DNA of 58,002 bases from an uncultured Eubacteriales bacterium (lineage in GTDB: Bacteria > Bacillota > Clostridia > Christensenellales > CAG-138), in contig CACWJZ010000019.1 of the NCBI GenBank assembly GCA_902761365.1, positions 1 to 58,002 on the forward strand, in the 5' to 3' direction. A program made the position numbers and the translations under genes. This document shows, piece after piece, positions 51,979-58,002 of the stretch; position 1 is the first letter of the stretch, and each line of letters starts with the position of its first letter. The notes beneath the pieces were generated by a model. The model was given only the letters and a program-made list of their open reading frames with translations. It was not told where the DNA came from and made no database searches.

Positions 51979-54215
51979 GCCACCTCGACGACCATGACGG
52001 TCATGTCATCCCGCTGGCCCCTGTCCCGGGCTGCGGCCATGAGCTCCTCCGCCATGCGGTCGAGGGGGGCCGCGGCGCCGCGCTTGAGCGCCTCCTCCAT
52101 GTCCTTGCCCAGCAGGTCGTAGACCCCGTCGGTGCAGAACACCAGCCGATCCCGCTGCCGGAGCCGGATGCGGCGGATATAGGGCCGCGCCTCGTCCACG
52201 ATGCCGCAGGGCAGGGCCTCCCCGGAGAGGGTGCGCACGTTCCCGCCCCGAATGAGGCAGGTGGGCGGGGCGCCGAACTTCACCATCTCCGCCTCCCCGG
52301 TGACCAGGTCGATGCTGGCCGCGTCCAAGGTGGCGTAGACCTCCTTCTCCCCCCGGGCGATCAAAAGCCGGTTCACATTCTCATAGATCAGCTCCCGCTC
52401 CACCCCCAGCCTGAACTGGTCGAACAGCAAATTGATGGCCGCCCGGCTCTCCCGGTTGGCCTCCTCGCCGCTGCCCATGCCGTCGGACACGGCGTAGACC
52501 ACCTTCCCGCTGGGCATCCGAAGCTCCCCGGTCTCGTCCCCGCAGACGCTCTCCTCGTCCTCCGGCAGGGAGATGCGGGCCATGCGGGCCGTGAGCCCCT
52601 TCAGGGCCTCCATCTCAAAGACGGTCCCCTCGTCCTCCCGCCGCTGGTTGATGAGGCGCATGGTCCGGTGGAGCTTCTTCCCCACGGCGGCGGCCAAAGC
52701 CGCCCCGCTCTCGCTCCCCTGGGGGCCCACCCGGATGGACAGGCACAGCCGCCCGCCGGGATAGAAGGCGTCCACGGACAGGGGCGCGAACCCCCGGCGG
52801 ATGAGATAGGGGATCAACGCCCCCTCCACCCGCTCGTCCCCCCAGCGGTCCTCCCGGAGCCGGGCGGCCAGGACGCTGAGCAGCGCGGACACCCCGCAGA
52901 GCTGCCGGTTCATATAGGCGTACTGCTCCGCCGCCCGCCGAAGGCCCGCCTCGTGGACGAAGGCCTGATTGTAGGACTGGTAGGCGGAGGCCATGATCTC
53001 CCGAAAAAACTTGCAATGGCTGTCCATGGGCGACAGGGGCCGCACGGGCTCCCCCCGGTCGTAAGCGGAGAGCAGATGCAGCACCGCCTTGTCGAAATCC
53101 GCTTCCTCCCGCTGGCACAGGACCCGCCCTTCGCAGCCCACACACACCCGCCGGGCCGCGCCCAGGGGCCAGTCCACCACGAACCGCTCCCCCTCCCGCT
53201 CCCCGTCGAAGAGGCCGGAGAGAGCCCCGCACAAGTGGGCGCATTCCTCCACCTCCGCAGCCAGGCGCCGCTTCAGCCGCTCCATGGCCTCCGCGCCGTT
53301 GCGCTCGCCGTACAGGCGGGGGTTCAGCATCAGCTCCAGCCGGGCCATCCACTCCCGGGGCAGGACCAGCGCCCCAAGGCAGGCGATGAGGGTGCAGCCC
53401 ACCCGCCAGGTGCTCCCCTCCGCCCCCAGGAACACGGCAAGGACCGTGGCCGTCAGCAGGAAGGCCCCGGCGGCGTACGCCCGGCCATAGGGGGAGAGAA
53501 GGGCGGCCATGAGCGCGCACAGGGCCGTGACGCCCAGGAGCAGGGCTCCTTCCTCCACGGCGAAGGTCAGCAGCGCCGCAGCCAGGATGGCGTCCCCCAG
53601 GCCCTCCGGGCCCTTGGTCAGGGTCACCAGAAGGACGAACAGGTCCAGCAGGATCACCGGCAGGGAGATGCCTCCCACGGCAAAGTCGCCCATGCCCAAA
53701 AGCAGCAAGCCCAGGAATGCGGACAGGAGCAGCTGCTCCCCCTCCTGCAGCACCGACAGCCGCCGCAGGCAACGCACCAGCCCCCAGCACCGATTTAGGA
53801 GCACCACGGCCACCGCCGACAAAGCGAGGGACAGCAGGGCGTAGGCGGAGGAGCGCCAGGTCAGCACCATCTGGAAGGGCAGCACCGCCATCTCGCACAG
53901 CAGGAACACCAACATCCGGGCGCTGGCGGACACGGGGCCCACCAGGACCTTCATGAGCCGGATGAGCAGCACGAAGGACGCCGCGGCGATCATGACCCCC
54001 CACAGGGGCTCCCCGCTCAAGAAGGCGCCCACCACCACCCCGGCCCCGGCGAAGAGGGGGTCGATGCCCGCCATCTCCCCCGCCGCCATGGAGGCGAGGC
54101 CGAAGGGGGCGCAGCTTTCGCCCACCCGCACCCGGCAAAGGAGCAGGCCCGCGGCGAAGGCGGCCATCTCCAATAGATGCTTCGTTGTGTTGGTTCCCTG
54201 TTTCTTTCGATCCAT
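51975..54215 (-). CDS. spoIIE: stage II sporulation protein E (membrane PP2C phosphatase)
   Basis: 746 residues. About ten membrane segments occupy residues 20-300, followed by a linker with a CVGCEGRVLC cysteine motif and the C-terminal PP2C domain: VSDGMGSGEEA, LDAASIDLVTGEAEMVKFGAPP, FCTDGVYD and RDDMTVMVV supply the metal-binding aspartates. SpoIIE dephosphorylates SpoIIAA to activate sigma-F in the forespore. The length is a little below the Bacillus protein. The ATG at 54215 has only a weak ribosome binding site. It is followed by spoIIGA with a four-base overlap. Confidence 0.94.
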   Translation of the reverse strand: MDRKKQGTNTTKHLLEMAAFAAGLLLCRVRVGESCAPFGLASMAAGEMAGIDPLFAGAGVVVGAFLSGEPLWGVMIAAASFVLLIRLMKVLVGPVSASARMLVFLLCEMAVLPFQMVLTWRSSAYALLSLALSAVAVVLLNRCWGLVRCLRRLSVLQEGEQLLLSAFLGLLLLGMGDFAVGGISLPVILLDLFVLLVTLTKGPEGLGDAILAAALLTFAVEEGALLLGVTALCALMAALLSPYGRAYAAGAFLLTATVLAVFLGAEGSTWRVGCTLIACLGALVLPREWMARLELMLNPRLYGERNGAEAMERLKRRLAAEVEECAHLCGALSGLFDGEREGERFVVDWPLGAARRVCVGCEGRVLCQREEADFDKAVLHLLSAYDRGEPVRPLSPMDSHCKFFREIMASAYQSYNQAFVHEAGLRRAAEQYAYMNRQLCGVSALLSVLAARLREDRWGDERVEGALIPYLIRRGFAPLSVDAFYPGGRLCLSIRVGPQGSESGAALAAAVGKKLHRTMRLINQRREDEGTVFEMEALKGLTARMARISLPEDEESVCGDETGELRMPSGKVVYAVSDGMGSGEEANRESRAAINLLFDQFRLGVERELIYENVNRLLIARGEKEVYATLDAASIDLVTGEAEMVKFGAPPTCLIRGGNVRTLSGEALPCGIVDEARPYIRRIRLRQRDRLVFCTDGVYDLLGKDMEEALKRGAAAPLDRMAEELMAAARDRGQRDDMTVMVVEVA

Positions 54216-54361
54216 GGCCCCATTGTAGACGATGGCAGGGGTGCATTTTTGGCGAATCCGGTTCGGTTTCGGGCAATTCTTCCCGACAGGATAGGGCGCG
54301 CCTCGGCCTCTTCTGCCCCCTTCCTCCCCTCCCGGCGTCCCGCCGCCCTGAAAACCCTGTC
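54216..54361. other. intergenic region between divergent spoIIE and tmk
   Basis: It contains CCCGACA at 54292-54298, and TTCGACA lies further on at 54405-54411. Both resemble Spo0A boxes (TTCGACA / TGTCGAA). Given the spoIIE gene, Spo0A control is plausible but unproven. Confidence 0.4.
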
Positions 54362-54390
54362 TTGCCCCGGCGGGCGGAATATGCTATACT
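54362..54390 (+). promoter_or_regulatory. tmk promoter
   Basis: TTGCCC (54362-54367), 17 bases, TATACT (54385-54390), 34 bases before the start. Confidence 0.65.
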
Positions 54391-54424
54391 TGCTTCAAAT
54401 AGGATTCGACAGGAAACAGCAAGC

Positions 54425-55096
54425 ATGAACCAAACGAAGATCATCGCCTTTGAGGGCATCGACGGCACGGGCAAGAGCGTCCAGATGGAGGCCCTGCGCG
54501 GGAAATTGGAGCAGCGGGGTTGGAAGGTGGGCGTCCTGTCCTTCCCGGACTACGGCAGCTTCTTCGGCGGCTGCGTGGGCCGGTATCTCACCAAGAAGGA
54601 TGGGGTCTCGGCCAGCGACGTGGACCAGCGGAGCATGGCCCTCTGGTTCGCCATGGACCGGTGGGCAGCCTTCCGGGACTTCGACTACCGTCCATACGAC
54701 GTGCTGCTCATCAACCGCTACGTGCTGAGCAACGCGGTCTATCAGAGCATCCGGGACCGGGACGTGGACCAGCCCGACATCTTGGACTTCGTGCTGGAAC
54801 TGGAGCATGAGCAGCTGAAGCTCCCCCGGCCGGACCTGTACCTCATTTTGGACGTGGACCTGTCCGCCGCCCAGAACAACGTCACCAAGAAGGGCTACCG
54901 GGACTACGTGGGCGACGAAAAGGACGAATACGAGAAGCAGGACGCCATCCAGCTCCGGGCTCGGGAAAAGTACCTGTCCTTCGGGGAGCGGCTGGAGAAC
55001 GTGCGGGTGATCCCCTGCATGGCGGACGGCGCGCTGCTGCCCATCGAAACCATCGCCCAGCGGGTGTACGCCGCCGTGGAAGCGATGCTGGGATAG
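54425..55096 (+). CDS. tmk: thymidylate kinase (dTMP kinase)
   Basis: 223 residues. P-loop FEGIDGTGKS at 9-18, dTMP site MALWFAMDRW, and INRYVLSNAVYQS, where the usual DRY is NRY. LILDVD and an EKQDAIQLRAREKYLSF lid follow. The enzyme phosphorylates dTMP to dTDP for DNA synthesis. The closest pattern is the longer Clostridia TMP kinases; another nucleoside monophosphate kinase is a small possibility. The start is confirmed by an AGGAAA-type site and the promoter. Confidence 0.85.
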   Translation: MNQTKIIAFEGIDGTGKSVQMEALRGKLEQRGWKVGVLSFPDYGSFFGGCVGRYLTKKDGVSASDVDQRSMALWFAMDRWAAFRDFDYRPYDVLLINRYVLSNAVYQSIRDRDVDQPDILDFVLELEHEQLKLPRPDLYLILDVDLSAAQNNVTKKGYRDYVGDEKDEYEKQDAIQLRAREKYLSFGERLENVRVIPCMADGALLPIETIAQRVYAAVEAMLG

Positions 55097-55111
55097 TTGG
55101 AGATGAAAGCA

Positions 55112-56158
55112 ATGATCCGAAAAGCCATCCTGTTGCTCCTCTGTGCGCTGCTCGTGCTGTATCCCCTGGCCCCCGCCCTGGCCGAAACGCCGACCCCGGT
55201 CCCCCCGACCCCCTCGGCTGAACCCACGCCCGAGCCTACCCCGGAACCCACGCCGGATCCCGCCTTGGCGCCCATCATCACCCTGACGGGCGGCGACTCC
55301 CTGACGGTGGACGCGGCCTTCACCTTTGTTGACCCCGGCGCCACGGCCCGAGACTATCTGGGCGCGGACCTAACGGATCGCATCACGGTGGAGGGCGCGG
55401 TGGTCCCCTATTTGGTGGGGGAATACACCCTCACCTACGCCGTGGCGGACGATCACGGCCATTCGGCCCAGGTCCAGCGCACCGTCACCGTGGTGCCCGT
55501 GCAGCTTCCCGAGGTGGTCCAGCCTCCGGAGAAGACCGTCTACCTGACCTTCGACGACGGGCCCGGCCTCCACACGGCCACTCTGTTGGACATACTGAAA
55601 AAGTACGACGTGAAGGCCACCTTCTTCATCATCGGCGAACGAAACCGGAAGGACCTGATCCGGCGAGCCTTCGAGGAGGGCCACAGCATCGGCGTCCACA
55701 CCTATACCCATAACTACAAGAAGATCTACGCCAGCGAGGAGGCCTTCTTTGCCGACTTCCTGGCCACGGAGGAGGTCATCAAGGCCCAGACGGGCCAATA
55801 CACCACCATCTTTCGCTTCCCCGGCGGCAGCGGCAACGGCGTCAGCTATCACAATCGCGGCATCATGACCCGGCTCGCCAAGATCATGGAGGACATGGGC
55901 TATCGCTACTTCGACTGGACCGCCAGCGCCAGTGACGCCAAGGAAGGCCACAAGGATTGGAAGGCCTCCCGATACAACGGTGTCATCATGGGCAAGCTCA
56001 AAAAGGACGGCAGCCCCACCGTGGTCCTGCAGCACGATCTGAACGTGGAGAGCATCCGCGCCCTGGAGTATTTCATCCCCTGGGCCCTGGAGAACGGCTA
56101 CACCTTCCTGCCCCTCGACATGACCAGCCCCGTCATCCACTCCGAGATCAAGAACTGA
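55112..56158 (+). CDS. secreted polysaccharide deacetylase with Ig-like domain
   Basis: 348 residues. Signal peptide 1-22, then a Pro/Thr/Glu-rich linker (PTPEPTPEPTP), a DUF5011-type Ig-like domain at about 50-125 (ITLTGGDSLTVDAAFTFVDPGATARD), and a NodB domain with TFDDGPG, the metal ligands HTYTH and RFPGGSGN. It removes acetyl groups from peptidoglycan or another glycan outside the cell. The start at 55112 has GGAG nine bases upstream; TTG 55097 and ATG 55103 are less likely. It begins 15 bases after tmk. Confidence 0.88.
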   Translation: MIRKAILLLLCALLVLYPLAPALAETPTPVPPTPSAEPTPEPTPEPTPDPALAPIITLTGGDSLTVDAAFTFVDPGATARDYLGADLTDRITVEGAVVPYLVGEYTLTYAVADDHGHSAQVQRTVTVVPVQLPEVVQPPEKTVYLTFDDGPGLHTATLLDILKKYDVKATFFIIGERNRKDLIRRAFEEGHSIGVHTYTHNYKKIYASEEAFFADFLATEEVIKAQTGQYTTIFRFPGGSGNGVSYHNRGIMTRLAKIMEDMGYRYFDWTASASDAKEGHKDWKASRYNGVIMGKLKKDGSPTVVLQHDLNVESIRALEYFIPWALENGYTFLPLDMTSPVIHSEIKN

Positions 56159-56173
56159 ATCACGCCCTGTTTT

Positions 56174-56200
56174 GCCTCCACAAGGAGGCTTTTTATTTTT
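56174..56200 (+). terminator. terminator after the deacetylase
   Basis: GCCTCC-acaa-GGAGGC followed by TTTTTATTTTT, a textbook intrinsic terminator. Confidence 0.85.
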
Positions 56201-56307
56201 TACAAATCCGAAACCTGCTTTTACAACTCCATTACAACTCTGTGACGTTTTGGACGAATATAGGGTGTAGGATGGTGTCAGAAAACAGCAAAGGAGCGTG
56301 AAACGAA

Positions 56308-57729
56308 ATGAAACGGGCTTTGATTCTTATTCTGGCGGCGCTGGTGCTGCTGGGGAGCGTGGGTTGCCAACCTACGCCCACGGAGGAGTTTGTGGTGAAC
56401 AAGCGGGACAGCGGCGCGGAGACGAAGCTGCAGGCGGGCAACGCGGCCAACGCGGAGGCCCGGGGCGCTCAGAAGGTGCCGGAGCGGTGGGACGAGGTCT
56501 ATGAGGGGGACCTCATGACATTGACCTTCAACGCCCCCATCGTCCAGAAGGAGGACGGCCTCTACCCCGTGTACCGGACCCGGAGCAACCCGCTGACCGA
56601 GGCGGAGATGGTGAACTATCTCAACGTGCTCTTCCCCGACCCCGTGGCCGTGCGGCGGAACCTGCCCACCAAGGCGGACATCCAGAAGGAGATGGAATGG
56701 TATCTGAAGGAAGCTCAGGCGAAGCTGGACTGGCAGGATGCGGGCCGGCCCGACGACGGGGTGGACCGGGACGAGACGCCCCTATCCCGGGAGGAGGTCA
56801 ACGCGGAGCTGGCCAACTACCAGGCGCTGATCCAGAAAGCCCCGGAGACCAACGAGGAGAGCCCGGCCACGGCCTACCATATCCCCACCGGCCAGGAGGG
56901 GATCCTGGTCTATCGGACGAAGGCCGGGGATTCCCTGATCGTGAACCCTTCCTGGGAGGGGAGCCTATACGCGGGCCTGGGCAGCAATCACACCCACATC
57001 TACCAGCGGTACGAGTATGAGGAGATGAAGCGATTTGACGACGAGGACACCCTCCCCTACACCCCCGTGACCGCGGACAAAACGAAGTGCGAACAGGTGA
57101 CCAAGGACGCCCTTATGAAACTGGGCATCGAGGGCATGGTCCTGGTGGCCACGGAGGAGGCGAACCTGATGGACGGCCGGGTGTGCCTCTCTGGCGGGTA
57201 CGAGTGCCTGTTCGTCCGGGACTTCGGGGGCTACCCCTATCTCGGCAGCAACTTCGAGCCCGCCCAGGGTCTGACCTACGGGAGCGACGATAGCTTCATA
57301 ACCAACAAGCACATCCGCGCCGAGGAGCTGCGGCTCTTTGCCGACGAGGAGGGCGTGAAGCTCATCAGCTTCGACGCCCCCAAGATGATCGCGGGGATCG
57401 AAAGCAAGAACGTGGAGCTGCTGCCCTTTGCCAAGGCTCAGGAGCGCATCCGCCAGGGGCTCATCTACGGCCTCACCCAATGGGCTCAGGAACTGAAGCA
57501 GAACGAGCCCGACCTGAAGCTGAACGTGGAGATCTACAAAATCGGCCTCACCAGCTACACCCTCCATGTGCCGAACAGCGAGGATTACTACGAGATGCCC
57601 TGCTACGTGGTGTACTACGACCCCTGGCAGCGGCCAGACAGCAGCCGGAACGACAAGACCACGATGCAGGAGACGCTGCTCATCAACGCCGTGGACGGGT
57701 CCATCGTCCACACGGACTACGGGTATTGA
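56308..57729 (+). CDS. DUF6034-like lipoprotein
   Basis: 473 residues. The signal peptide ends in a lipobox (LLGSVGC, Cys20), so the protein is lipid-anchored outside the cell. CQPTPTEEFVVNKRD, EDLMTLTFNAPI-like and a C-terminal AVDGSIVHTDYGY match proteins annotated DUF6034 in gut Clostridia; function is unknown. No enzymatic motif is recognised. It is preceded by AAAGGAGCG and followed by two terminators. Confidence 0.78.
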   Translation: MKRALILILAALVLLGSVGCQPTPTEEFVVNKRDSGAETKLQAGNAANAEARGAQKVPERWDEVYEGDLMTLTFNAPIVQKEDGLYPVYRTRSNPLTEAEMVNYLNVLFPDPVAVRRNLPTKADIQKEMEWYLKEAQAKLDWQDAGRPDDGVDRDETPLSREEVNAELANYQALIQKAPETNEESPATAYHIPTGQEGILVYRTKAGDSLIVNPSWEGSLYAGLGSNHTHIYQRYEYEEMKRFDDEDTLPYTPVTADKTKCEQVTKDALMKLGIEGMVLVATEEANLMDGRVCLSGGYECLFVRDFGGYPYLGSNFEPAQGLTYGSDDSFITNKHIRAEELRLFADEEGVKLISFDAPKMIAGIESKNVELLPFAKAQERIRQGLIYGLTQWAQELKQNEPDLKLNVEIYKIGLTSYTLHVPNSEDYYEMPCYVVYYDPWQRPDSSRNDKTTMQETLLINAVDGSIVHTDYGY

Positions 57730-57736
57730 TCTCCCC

Positions 57737-57760
57737 AAAGGACGGCCAACGCCGTCCTTT
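57737..57760 (+). terminator. terminator after the lipoprotein gene
   Basis: AAAGGACGGC-caac-GCCGTCCTTT, a perfect 10-bp stem. Confidence 0.75.
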
Positions 57761-57774
57761 CCGCAAAGGTATGG

Positions 57775-57816
57775 CAAGTTTGCTGCAAATGGTCTGCCAC
57801 CTTTTTCGACAGACTG
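57775..57816 (-). repeat. 42-base dispersed repeat, copy C2
   Basis: On the minus strand CAGTCTGTCGAAAAAGGTGG, then CAGACCATTTGCAGCAAACT and TG; it is the inverted relative of 46404-46445. Confidence 0.75.
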
Positions 57817-57821
57817 AATTG

Positions 57822-57850
57822 AAAAAGGACGGCCAATGACCGTCCTTTTT
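57822..57850. terminator. bidirectional terminator for lipoprotein and SRP RNA
   Basis: AAAAAGGACGG and CCGTCCTTTTT with loop CCAATGA, usable on both strands; it lies about 20 bases past the SRP RNA 3' end. Confidence 0.8.
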
Positions 57851-57861
57851 CAAATGCGTGC

Positions 57862-58002
57862 ACCCCGTTCTCGACAGGTCGCTACCGTCTTACCGATTGC
57901 CGATGGCTCCTCGCAGGAGACCTCGCGGCACACGGAAGGGTCCGCTTAGTGCTGCTTCCGTCAGGATCTGACACGGTTCACAGGCTTCCGTTGCACGAGT
58001 CC
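57862..58002 (-). ncRNA. ffs: signal recognition particle RNA (long type), 5' part beyond the window
   Basis: Reading the minus strand, GCAACGGAAGCCTGTGAACC, GTCAGATCC-TGAC-GGAAGCAGC and TAAGCGGACCC, then TTCCGTGTGCCGCGAGG, match helices 5 and 8 of bacterial SRP RNA, where Ffh binds. The length and the CGCAACGGAAGCC arm point to the long Bacillus/Clostridium form with an Alu-like domain at the ends. The apical tetraloop is UGAC instead of GGAA. The 3' end is placed approximately; the 5' end is outside. Confidence 0.88.

Noticed and set aside
54222-54250. TACAAT box on the minus strand as spoIIE promoter
   Set aside because: It would start transcription at or after the start codon, and no -35 box lies at the right distance.

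Overview
The window looks like a chromosome segment of a GC-rich, spore-forming Bacillota, most likely a gut-type member of class Clostridia. The grounds are a spoIIE-spoIIGA-sigE sporulation cluster, a lysine riboswitch in front of lysA, a long Bacillus-type SRP RNA, AGGAGG ribosome binding sites, TTGACA/TATACT promoters and DUF975, DUF1905 and DUF6034-type proteins. I would not go below class level. There is no intact mobile element and no CRISPR array.

Layout. 1-5783: end of a DHH-family pyrophosphatase gene, then a tight run of nucleoside kinase, DUF1461 membrane protein, tsaD, thioesterase, GNAT and NUDIX genes. 5985-8070: a GT2-like protein, a tRNA-Glu(CUC) with a damaged acceptor stem, and the C-terminal remnant of a tyrosine integrase whose frame ends inside the tRNA. 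8412-14228: Na/Pi cotransporter, peptidase T, three conserved small proteins and an E2-like acyltransferase. 14349-17013: a metal-responsive arsR / HMA stub / CadA-type ATPase unit with an evident operator. 17181-23856: phosphodiesterase, PNPOx-like protein, hydrolase with membrane tail, carboxylesterase and GH31 glucosidase. 23902-31511, all minus strand: lysA with riboswitch, sugar ABC permeases and binding protein, GPH transporter, XRE-DUF4097 regulator. 31703-37292: AMP ligase, MBL protein, second E2-like protein, GNAT, TetR, XRE. 37398-45108: large BIG2-repeat secreted protein, two G3E GTPases (one extremely His-rich), TldD/TldE protease pair. 45259-50178: SLC13-like transporter, flavin reductase/HxlR pair, HAD phosphatase, frameshifted M18 aminopeptidase. 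50520-58002: sigE, spoIIGA, spoIIE, then tmk, polysaccharide deacetylase, a DUF6034-like lipoprotein and the SRP RNA.

What stands out is between the genes. At least eight intergenic sites carry hairpins built on a constant pyrimidine/purine core (CTTTTTC...GAAAAAG) whose outer 5-6 stem bases differ from copy to copy yet stay complementary. Complete copies are two such hairpins bracketing an inverted CTTAAGAAG/CTTCTTAAG pair. A second family is uniform 9-2-9 palindromes, and a third is a 42-base dispersed sequence. The covarying double-hairpin element is the best candidate here for something undescribed.

Three genes (the second G3E GTPase, the M18 aminopeptidase, and spoIIGA at its 3' end) show frame breaks. 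These may be assembly indels or real decay, and read-level checking would separate the two.
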